A DNA stretch of 5,498 nucleotides, from positions 1-5,498 of the forward strand of contig DGQJ01000049.1 of the NCBI GenBank assembly GCA_002389705.1, given 5' to 3'. The first letter of the stretch is position 1, and each line of letters starts with the position of its first letter. A program made the position numbers and the translations under genes. This stretch comes from Bacteroidales bacterium UBA4417 (GTDB taxonomy: Bacteria; Bacteroidota; Bacteroidia; Bacteroidales; UBA4417). Shown piece by piece: positions 1 to 5,172 of the stretch. The notes under the pieces were generated by a model. That model was given only the letters and a program-made list of their open reading frames with translations. It did not search any database and was not told the origin of the DNA.

Positions 1-636
1 TTTCAGGTACTTGCGTATTTTGGCAATATACACATCCATGCTGCGGGCATTGAAATAGCTGTCGTTTTGCCAGATGCGGTTCAGCGCGAAACTTCGTTCA
101 ACCACCTGGTTTACATGCTCACAAAGTATTTTCAATAGCTCAGCTTCTTTGCTGGTGAGTTTCTGATCGTTGCCGTTGATATGCAGATTCTGGTGGTTGT
201 AGTCGAAAACAAAACTCCCCAGCGAAAATATTCCCTTATCGGTCTTGCCGTCGGTAACTTTAGCCGAACGCCTCAGTATGGCTTCTATACGCGCAAGCAG
301 TTCGTCCATGCTGAAAGGCTTGGTCAGGTAATCATCGCCACCTGCCTGGAAACCTTTCAGTTTATCTTCTTCGAGTGATTTAGCGGTAAGAAAGAGTATA
401 GGAATCTGGTTATCCACTTTGCGGATATCTTTAGCCAGCGTAAATCCGTCTTTTACGGGCATCATCACATCAACAACGCAAAAATCGAAAGCTTCTTTAC
501 TGAAAACTTCCAGTGCTTCGAGTCCGTTTACACAAAGCCTGGGCGAATAACCTTTGGCTTCGAGATAAGTACGCAGGATGGTGCCAAGATTGCGGTCGTC
601 TTCGGCTAGCAGGATCTTTATTTTTTCGTTTTCCAT
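1..636 (-). CDS. OmpR/PhoB-family response regulator, RprY-like (C-terminus cut by window edge)
   Basis: DNA-binding response regulator, the output half of the two-component system with the kinase just upstream. Translated from the ATG at 636, 212 codons are present. Residues 1-122 form a receiver domain: acidic pair D13/D14, phospho-acceptor D56 (in VVDVMMP), T84 (in FLTAK), K106 (in LTKPF). After a short linker, residues 136-212 form a winged-helix domain with LTSKEAELLKIL (160-171) and the recognition-helix region RSMDVYIAKIRKYLK (198-212). Relatives are about 230-240 residues, so only the final wing (usually an IxTVRGxGY motif) is missing, through the window edge and not by mutation. The start lies 19 nt after the kinase stop, so the two are almost certainly co-transcribed. 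The pair resembles Bacteroides RprX/RprY; orthology is a guess. Regulators of this class bind direct repeats spaced 10-11 bp, which matters for the TTAAC arrays at 2384 and 2639. Confidence 0.95.
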   Translation of the reverse strand, partial: MENEKIKILLAEDDRNLGTILRTYLEAKGYSPRLCVNGLEALEVFSKEAFDFCVVDVMMPVKDGFTLAKDIRKVDNQIPILFLTAKSLEEDKLKGFQAGGDDYLTKPFSMDELLARIEAILRRSAKVTDGKTDKGIFSLGSFVFDYNHQNLHINGNDQKLTSKEAELLKILCEHVNQVVERSFALNRIWQNDSYFNARSMDVYIAKIRKYLK

Positions 637-655
637 GTCGGGAAATATTGTCGGA

Positions 656-2263
656 TTAATTACCGGTTAATAATTGATTCAGGTATTTTAAACTGAACAG
701 TGCCCTGGTGTTTTCGGGAGTGTTCTGATCAGGAATTACATAAGGTAAAAACAACGTAAATGTACTACCTTTTCCGGGTTCACTTTCAACTGAAATAGAC
801 CCGCCGTGTTTTTCTACGATAAATTTTACATAGCTGAGTCCCAGCCCGAAGCCTTTCACATTGTGCACATCGCCGGTAGGAACCCGGTATAGCTTTTCGA
901 AAATGCGTTTCAGGTTTGCTTTGGTAATACCCATCCCATTATCGTGAATGCTGATATAGATTCCGTTTTCGGCATCAGCCGTCGAAACCATAATTTGCGG
1001 CTTGCGGGGCGAATATTTATTGGCATTGTCGAGCAGGTTAAAGATCACATTCGACAGGTGGACCTTATCGGCTTTTATCATGGCATGTTCGGCCTTGAAC
1101 GACTCGGTGATAACGCCATCGCGGATCTCGATCTGTATGGCAATTTTATGGATCGCATCAGCAATAAGCTTATGCATATCAATAGTTTCAGGACGCAGAT
1201 GCAGGTTCCCTTTTTCAAGAATGGCGGTTTGCAGGATTTTTTCAGCCATTTCGCCCAGCCGGTGATTCTCGTCGCCGATAATATGAATATAATCGTCGTA
1301 CATTTCGTTGGTATGCGGAATATCTTTATCAGAAAGCGCCTGGCAGGCCAGCGAGATGGTAGATATCGGGGTCTTGAACTCGTGGGTCATATTGTTAATA
1401 AAGTCATTCTTGAGTTCTGATAATTTCCGTTGCCTGATGATAGTGAATACCGAATAGCTGAAAGCTGCAATGATTACCAGTACCAGTATCATGGAAACGA
1501 GCATCATCAGCCAGAGGCTTTGCAGGTTGTAACGCGATTGTTTTGGGAAATAAATGAGCAGGAAATCGCGGGTGGATATGGTGCCTCCCGAAAACAAGGG
1601 AAACGAAAATCCTTTGAACAAAAGCTGGTCGTGGTATTTGCCTGTTTTTTCGAGCACTACTTTATTGCGGTCGGGGCTAAATACGCCAAATTCATATTCG
1701 ATGTTAATTCCTTTCGACGAAAACTCCTGTTTCAGCAGGGTATCAATCAGGCCAACAGATATTTTCTGTTCAATGCTTTTATTTGCTTCTTCGCCAAGGG
1801 CCTGGTTCATCACATAATTCAGCATAATTTGCTTGCGAACGGCCGCGCCTTCCGAAAAACTTTGCGAGATGCTCGTTGGCAGGTTTCCTGAATCGAGCGT
1901 TTCATCACCCGACGAAGTATTAGGCTGCTTATTTGTACCCGCCGAAATGCCTTCTCCCGGTTGTTTAATCATCTCAATGCGATCGCCTGCTTGGGTATCA
2001 GCAAGCTGCTCCGACTGCATTTTAAACTGCTGAAGTATGGAATCCTGAGCAAGCAGTTGGATGGAGCCCGTGGTTGTACGTCGCGAAAATTCAATGGTTT
2101 CGAGCTTAAGCAAGGCGCTGTTCACGGCATCATCGATACTACGGCGGAAATTTGCCTCCCTCAGCTGCATCGAGTTACGGATCCAGTATACCTGTATCCC
2201 GATAAACACAGCCAATGCGACTGACATGATAACAATCAATAATCCCAATAATTGCTTTTTCAC
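656..2263 (-). CDS. Membrane sensor histidine kinase, RprX-like
   Basis: Inner-membrane sensor kinase expected to phosphorylate the downstream response regulator. The 535 residues divide into TM1 (about 5-28), a ~220-residue periplasmic sensor region (29-247) with a Ser/Gly/Thr-rich low-complexity stretch near 102-135, TM2 (about 250-276), and a cytoplasmic kinase core without a recognisable PAS or HAMP domain. The core shows the H-box NMTHEFKTPIST with phospho-acceptor H294, the N-box NLLDNANKYSP (N413), the G1 box HDNGMGI (D441) and the G2 box GFGLGLSYVKFIVEKHGG (471-488). Every catalytic motif is intact. A ~28-residue tail follows the ATPase domain. The start is GTG: in frame upstream there is no ATG before a stop, and the GTG is immediately followed by KKQ and the first membrane segment. 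No Shine-Dalgarno sequence is visible, which is common in Bacteroidota. The stimulus cannot be read from the sequence. RprX-like is the best family guess. Confidence 0.95.
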   Translation of the reverse strand: MKKQLLGLLIVIMSVALAVFIGIQVYWIRNSMQLREANFRRSIDDAVNSALLKLETIEFSRRTTTGSIQLLAQDSILQQFKMQSEQLADTQAGDRIEMIKQPGEGISAGTNKQPNTSSGDETLDSGNLPTSISQSFSEGAAVRKQIMLNYVMNQALGEEANKSIEQKISVGLIDTLLKQEFSSKGINIEYEFGVFSPDRNKVVLEKTGKYHDQLLFKGFSFPLFSGGTISTRDFLLIYFPKQSRYNLQSLWLMMLVSMILVLVIIAAFSYSVFTIIRQRKLSELKNDFINNMTHEFKTPISTISLACQALSDKDIPHTNEMYDDYIHIIGDENHRLGEMAEKILQTAILEKGNLHLRPETIDMHKLIADAIHKIAIQIEIRDGVITESFKAEHAMIKADKVHLSNVIFNLLDNANKYSPRKPQIMVSTADAENGIYISIHDNGMGITKANLKRIFEKLYRVPTGDVHNVKGFGLGLSYVKFIVEKHGGSISVESEPGKGSTFTLFLPYVIPDQNTPENTRALFSLKYLNQLLTGN

Positions 2264-2346
2264 CCGGTACAGATAGTTAAGTAATTCATTTTACAGTAAT
2301 CAGAAACAAACCAGCCACAAAAATCAAATTTCGGAAACAGGTAGTG

Positions 2347-2367
2347 CAAATTTATAGTGCCTGGCAA
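2347..2367 (-). promoter_or_regulatory. Possible promoter of the kinase/regulator operon
   Basis: On the minus strand TAAATTTG (2354-2347) matches the Bacteroidota -7 consensus TAnnTTTG exactly. A TTG lies upstream at 2367-2365, but only 10 nt separate it from the box, closer than a standard -33 element. Transcription would begin near 2340, giving a kinase leader of about 75-80 nt. The TTAAC array at 2384-2418 would then lie about 45-80 bp upstream of this start as well as in front of the divergent small-RNA promoter, so one operator could serve both directions. The -7 match is seen; its use as a promoter is inferred. Confidence 0.35.
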
Positions 2368-2383
2368 TTACTTATGTGTTTGG

Positions 2384-2418
2384 TTAACATTATTTAACGT
2401 TCTTTTACTTTCGTTAAC
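2384..2418 (+). promoter_or_regulatory. Phased direct-repeat operator A (four TTAAC-type repeats, 10-bp period)
   Basis: TTAAC begins at 2384, 2394 and 2414 and the variant TTTAC at 2404, an exact 10-bp period that puts all four on one helix face. A TTGAC at 2426 follows at 12 bp. OmpR/PhoB-family regulators typically bind such direct repeats; the PhoP box of Bacillus, TTAACA repeated about every 11 bp, is a close formal parallel. The last repeat lies near -39 to -35 of the predicted small-RNA start, where such activators contact RNA polymerase. The neighbouring response regulator is the obvious candidate binder, but that assignment is inference. Confidence 0.7.
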
Positions 2419-2425
2419 AACTGTC

Positions 2426-2448
2426 TTGACAAACCGGCAGTACTTTTG
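2426..2448 (+). promoter_or_regulatory. Promoter of small RNA A
   Basis: TACTTTTG at 2441-2448 is an exact TAnnTTTG -7 box, with TTGAC at 2426, 15 bp upstream. The same pair with the same spacing recurs in copy B. The TTGAC is closer than the usual -33 element and no TTTG is seen at -33, which would fit an activator-dependent promoter. Expected start is near 2453. Confidence 0.7.
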
Positions 2449-2452
2449 TATC

Positions 2453-2563
2453 GGTTAGTTGAACAAAAGGTTATTGTATAATCTTTGATTGCAACAAAGA
2501 TTAAATGCATCACTGGTTTGTTGTTTGTTTGGGAAAATGCGGCTTTCGGGCCGCATTTTTTAT
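2453..2563 (+). ncRNA. Candidate small RNA A (upstream sibling)
   Basis: Transcript of about 110 nt defined by the promoter at 2426-2448 and the terminator at 2534-2561. No convincing reading frame: the only ATG of note (2505) reads into the terminator and is not conserved in copy B. Visible structure: a perfect 9-bp hairpin, TAATCTTTG (2479-2487) with CAAAGATTA (2495-2503), 7-nt loop; an outer pairing AACAAA (2462-2467) with TTTGTT (2517-2522); then a G/U-rich apparently single-stranded run, GTTTGTTTGGG, leading into the terminator. The 5' part and the 3' run are shared with RNA B and are the likely functional (target-pairing or protein-binding) segments. I do not recognise a named RNA family. 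The 5' end is estimated to within a few nt. A leader of a downstream gene is unlikely because a terminator and a second complete unit follow. Confidence 0.7.
2534..2561 (+). terminator. Intrinsic terminator of small RNA A
   Basis: AAAATGCGGC (2534-2543) pairs with GCCGCATTTT (2550-2559) around TTTCGG, which can form a UUCG tetraloop closed by U·G. A six-T run (2556-2561) follows the GC stem. Strong, canonical rho-independent shape. Confidence 0.9.
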
Positions 2564-2638
2564 TTCACCCAAATTTTGAAAATTAGCAGTTCACTTCAGA
2601 TCATCAGTCCAAATTCCAGGACTAAACAATACAGCTAC

Positions 2639-2673
2639 TTAACATATTTTAACGTTCTTTAAATTTCGTTAAC
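2639..2673 (+). promoter_or_regulatory. Phased direct-repeat operator B (four TTAAC-type repeats, 10-bp period)
   Basis: TTAAC begins at 2639, 2649 and 2669 and the variant TTAAA at 2659, again at exactly 10-bp intervals, with TTGAC 12 bp after the last one (2681). The degenerate third position and all spacings match operator A, while the bases between repeats differ in places (ATATT vs ATTAT, for example). This favours selection on the repeats themselves. Probable binding site for an OmpR/PhoB-type regulator, by family knowledge. Confidence 0.7.
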
Positions 2674-2680
2674 AATCATC

Positions 2681-2703
2681 TTGACAATGCCATCCTATCT
2701 TTG
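2681..2703 (+). promoter_or_regulatory. Promoter of small RNA B
   Basis: TATCTTTG at 2696-2703 matches TAnnTTTG exactly, with TTGAC at 2681, 15 bp upstream, identical in layout to promoter A. Expected start is near 2708. Confidence 0.7.
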
Positions 2704-2707
2704 TACC

Positions 2708-2824
2708 GGTTAATTGAACAAAAGGTTATTTATTACATCTCCGGTTGAGTACGGAGCTAATTTTCATAACTGGTTTTGTTGTTTGTTTGGGAAAAATGCG
2801 GCTCTACAGGGTCGCATTTTTTAT
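2708..2824 (+). ncRNA. Candidate small RNA B (downstream sibling)
   Basis: Transcript of about 115 nt, sibling of RNA A. It shares the 5' segment with GAACAAAAGGTTAT and the 3' GTTGTTTGTTTGGGAAAA segment. The central hairpin is at the same place but built from different bases: CTCCG (2739-2743) with CGGAG (2752-2756), 8-nt loop, extended by ATTA (2732-2735) with TAAT (2758-2761). Outer helices AACAAAA (2717-2723) with TTTTGTT (2774-2780) and GTTAT (2725-2729) with ATAAC (2766-2770) can close the whole domain. No plausible small protein is seen, and the ATG of copy A is absent here. Function unknown; a regulatory RNA controlled together with RNA A is the simplest reading. It ends about 145 nt before pgi and is separated from it by a terminator, so it is not obviously a pgi leader. 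Confidence 0.7.
2792..2822 (+). terminator. Intrinsic terminator of small RNA B
   Basis: AAAAATGCGGC (2792-2802) pairs with GTCGCATTTTT (2811-2821), with one G·U wobble where copy A has G-C, around the 8-nt loop TCTACAGG. A six-T run occupies 2817-2822. The loop differs from copy A while the stem is kept. Confidence 0.88.
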
Positions 2825-2883
2825 TTGTACCCCGCGAAATAAGCAACCCTAATCAAAACAAGGGCTTGAGCTAACTGTTAAAT

Positions 2884-2897
2884 TACTATTAATAGTA
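2884..2897. promoter_or_regulatory. Perfect 14-bp palindrome upstream of pgi
   Basis: TACTATTAATAGTA reads identically on both strands, 72 bp before the pgi start. It could be an operator for a dimeric repressor. It is AT-rich and has no terminator-like features. A T-run (2910-2916) follows, and a 7-of-8 match to the -7 box, TGTATTTG, sits at 2946-2953, too close to the ATG to be persuasive. Function unproven. Confidence 0.25.
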
Positions 2898-2969
2898 TGA
2901 ACTGCAGGCTTTTTTTCGTAATTTTATACTCTGTAAGCTTCCAGCTGTATTTGTAAAAGCATCCAAAAA

Positions 2970-4322
2970 ATGATCAATCTTCAATTCCAATATAAATATG
3001 TTTTGGGATTCCTTTCGGAAGAAGAAATTCATTTGATGCAGGATGAAGTAGATATAGCCCACAGCCTGCTGGTTGAAAAAGCCGGGAAAGGAAACCAGTT
3101 CCTGGGATGGCTCGACCTTCCGCTTCATACAGATGAAGCACTGTTAAGCCGGATACAGGCGGATGCAAAACTACTCCGCGATAAAGCCGAAATCATTGTT
3201 GTTATAGGAATTGGAGGCTCTTACCTTGGAGCCAGAGCCATTATCGAAGCCCTGGGGTCGCCGTTCAGTGCCTTCAGTGCAGGACTTAAAAACCCCATGG
3301 TGCTTTTTGCAGGAAATCACCTGGGCCAGGATTATCATGCCGAATTGCTGCGCCTGCTCGATAAAAAGGAATATGCCTTGCTGGTAATTTCGAAATCGGG
3401 CACAACCACTGAACCTGCCATTGCTTTCAGGATTTTAAAAAACCATATCGAAAAAAAGTACGGTGTTGCTGCAGCCTCTGATCGTATAATCGTAATTACT
3501 GACGGATCGAAAGGAGCACTGAAAAACATTTCCGAAAAACAGGGATATAAAACCTACGTAATTCCTGACGATGTGGGAGGCAGATACTCGGTACTTACCC
3601 ATGTTGGATTGTTACCTGTAGCCGCAGCCGGGTACGACATCGGGCAACTGATGCTGGGCGCTGCCGGGATGCGTAAGGCATGTATCGAAACTCCATTACT
3701 GGCTGATAACCCTGCCGCCTGCTATGCAGCCATACGGGCATTGCTTTACCGGATGGGTAAACAGGTCGAAATATTAGTGAATTACGAACCATCGTTGCAT
3801 CATTTCACCGAATGGTGGAAACAACTTTTCGGCGAAAGCGAAGGAAAGGAATATGAAGGATTGTTTCCTGCCGGCGCCAGTTTTACCGGCGACCTGCACT
3901 CCATGGGACAGTATATACAGCAAGGGCAGCGTATACTTTTCGAAACAGTAATACACATCCAGAAAACGAAGCACCTGCTATCGGTTCCAACGGATGAATC
4001 GAACCTCGACAACCTGAATTACCTGGCCGGTAAAACACTTCAGGAAGTTAATGATATGGCCGCCCTGGGTACAACCCTGGCACATACCGACGGCGAAGTT
4101 CCAAACCTCGATATACTGGTTCCGGCTTTGGATGAACGTTCACTGGGTGAACTGATTTACTTTTTTGAGTTTGCCTGCGGACTCAGCGGTTACCTGTCGG
4201 GGATAAATCCTTTTAACCAGCCCGGAGTTGAAGCTTATAAAAACAATATGTTTGCATTGCTTGGAAAACCGGGGTTTGAACAGGAAACAGACAATATCAG
4301 GACACGGGGAAATGAAGAATAA
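2970..4322 (+). CDS. pgi: Glucose-6-phosphate isomerase
   Basis: Cytoplasmic phosphoglucose isomerase, interconverting glucose-6-phosphate and fructose-6-phosphate in glycolysis and gluconeogenesis. The 450 residues match the short bacterial form of the family, as in Bacillus and Bacteroides. Visible motifs: VVIGIGGSYLGARA (77-90), the phosphate-binding loop SKSGTTTEP (141-149), signature DDVGGRYSVLTHVG (200-213), QLFGESEGKE with the presumed catalytic base E289, GDLHSMGQY with H310, and the C-terminal signature GYLSGINPFNQPGVEAYK (407-424) ending in the active-site K424. All expected catalytic residues are present. H211 occupies a position in the first signature that is usually Pro or a small residue. 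The ATG at 2970 starts an N-terminus of normal length. No strong ribosome-binding site or promoter is visible, and no terminator hairpin follows the stop. Confidence 0.98.
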   Translation: MINLQFQYKYVLGFLSEEEIHLMQDEVDIAHSLLVEKAGKGNQFLGWLDLPLHTDEALLSRIQADAKLLRDKAEIIVVIGIGGSYLGARAIIEALGSPFSAFSAGLKNPMVLFAGNHLGQDYHAELLRLLDKKEYALLVISKSGTTTEPAIAFRILKNHIEKKYGVAAASDRIIVITDGSKGALKNISEKQGYKTYVIPDDVGGRYSVLTHVGLLPVAAAGYDIGQLMLGAAGMRKACIETPLLADNPAACYAAIRALLYRMGKQVEILVNYEPSLHHFTEWWKQLFGESEGKEYEGLFPAGASFTGDLHSMGQYIQQGQRILFETVIHIQKTKHLLSVPTDESNLDNLNYLAGKTLQEVNDMAALGTTLAHTDGEVPNLDILVPALDERSLGELIYFFEFACGLSGYLSGINPFNQPGVEAYKNNMFALLGKPGFEQETDNIRTRGNEE

Positions 4323-4449
4323 AAACGAGAATGATAAGAAAATGAAGAGCAGGGGGGAGGCGGAGAATACGGAAATAAAGCGTTCTTTTGTGTACATTTA
4401 GCCTACCATGAATTACATGCATCACTTCAACCATTAAAAAACGGATGTT

Positions 4450-5151
4450 ATGGAAAACAGGCTTTTCGATTACATGAACAGGCGACTTTCGGGTGAAGTA
4501 ATCCCTGAAATTTCGAAAAAAGAACCCGGGCCGGTTATCACCATATCGAGGCAAACCGGTTGTGGCGCCAGGGGCATTGCCTCCACTATATGCCAGGAAC
4601 TGAACCAAAGAAAACCAGCCGCTAAAAACGAAATCCAGTGGCGTTATATCAGCCGCGAAATATTACAGGAATCGGCCGAAAAACTAAACCTCGACCCGGC
4701 AGCATTGCAGCACGTAGTTGATGATAAGGATCGCGGAATCATGGACCAGATTGTAGGTGCGCTTTCAACACATTCATTTAAAAGCGACCAGAAAATACTT
4801 AAAACCGTACAGGATGTAATCAGGCAGTTTGGGCACAGCGGCAAAGTAGTGATCATAGGCAGGGGAGGGGCCAGCATTTGCAGCGACATCAAAAAATCTG
4901 TACATATCAGGCTGGTGGCCCCCGAAGAATGGCGTATAGCCGAAATAGCCCGGCGTCTCGATTATAGCAAAGCCTACGCGACTGAATATGTTCACAAACG
5001 GGATGCAGAACGGGAGCTATTGGTTACCAGGCTACTGGGCAAAAAACCCGATAGCCAGGCTTATGATCTCGAAATAAACCGCAGCCGGTTTACAGATGTA
5101 CAGATTGCTGAAATGATCATACAACTGGCCACCATTAAAGGAATAATTTAA
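4450..5151 (+). CDS. Cytidylate kinase-like family protein
   Basis: P-loop protein of the cytidylate-kinase-like family (Pfam Cytidylate_kin2 type), 233 residues. Residues 28-45 hold the P-loop-like ITISRQTGCGARGIA, in which the usual GK(S/T) is replaced by GAR; this SRQxGxG form is typical of the family. It is followed by WRYISREILQESAEKL (64-79), VVIIGRGGASI (133-143), the HIRLVAPEEWRIAEIARRL segment (152-170) and KRDAEREL (183-190), which resembles the lid/acceptor region of nucleotide monophosphate kinases. A cytoplasmic nucleotide-binding or kinase role is likely, but the substrate is unproven and this should not be equated with the canonical cmk gene. The start is fixed by an upstream in-frame stop (TAA about 18 nt before the ATG). 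It lies 127 nt after pgi and 21 nt before the ABC gene, so co-transcription with the latter is likely. Confidence 0.88.
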   Translation: MENRLFDYMNRRLSGEVIPEISKKEPGPVITISRQTGCGARGIASTICQELNQRKPAAKNEIQWRYISREILQESAEKLNLDPAALQHVVDDKDRGIMDQIVGALSTHSFKSDQKILKTVQDVIRQFGHSGKVVIIGRGGASICSDIKKSVHIRLVAPEEWRIAEIARRLDYSKAYATEYVHKRDAERELLVTRLLGKKPDSQAYDLEINRSRFTDVQIAEMIIQLATIKGII

Positions 5152-5172
5152 ATCAACTAATCGAAACCACTC

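Larger units (their letters stand above)
2382..2824 (+). repeat. Tandem duplicated promoter + RNA + terminator unit (copies about 2382-2565 and 2637-2824)
   Basis: Two direct copies of a ~185-bp unit lie 255 bp apart (first TTAAC 2384 vs 2639; -7 box 2441 vs 2696; 259 bp apart at the terminators). Conserved blocks are the TTAAC array with TTTAACGTTCTTT, the CTTGACAA promoter part, GAACAAAAGGTTAT, ACTGGTTT followed by GTTGTTTGTTTGGGAAAA, and the terminator stem TGCGGC. The middle of the transcript (2475-2510 vs 2730-2766) has diverged almost completely. The ~70-bp spacer 2566-2636 is unrelated and contains only a weak 5-bp inverted repeat (AGTCC 2606 / GGACT 2619). Conservation confined to functional blocks points to an old duplication under selection, not a recent copy or a mobile element; no terminal inverted repeats or transposase are present. 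Confidence 0.9.

Noticed and set aside
944..1891. Long plus-strand open frames (944-1420 and 1430-1891) opposite the kinase
   Set aside because: They lie wholly antisense to a clearly coding kinase with all motifs intact, show no recognisable domain, and look like shadow frames of its codon usage.
2505..2563. Possible small protein from the ATG at 2505 in sRNA A
   Set aside because: The frame reads straight through the terminator, and the ATG is missing at the same place in copy B.
2606..2623. AGTCC/GGACT inverted repeat in the spacer
   Set aside because: Only 5 bp with an 8-nt loop and no T-run; expected by chance.
2382..2824. The tandem repeat as a mobile element or CRISPR-like array
   Set aside because: Only two copies, no terminal inverted repeats, no transposase or cas gene, and conservation follows promoter and RNA blocks, not sharp repeat borders.
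2865..2893. A third TTAAC-type array before pgi (CTAAC 2871, TTAAA 2878, TTAAT 2889)
   Set aside because: Spacing is irregular (7 and 11 bp), the pentamers are degenerate, and no TAnnTTTG box follows at the expected distance.
4386..4400. Promoter in front of the cytidylate-kinase-like gene (TTTTG then TACATTTA)
   Set aside because: The second element is one base off the -7 consensus and the two elements are only 3 nt apart, so no sensible promoter geometry.
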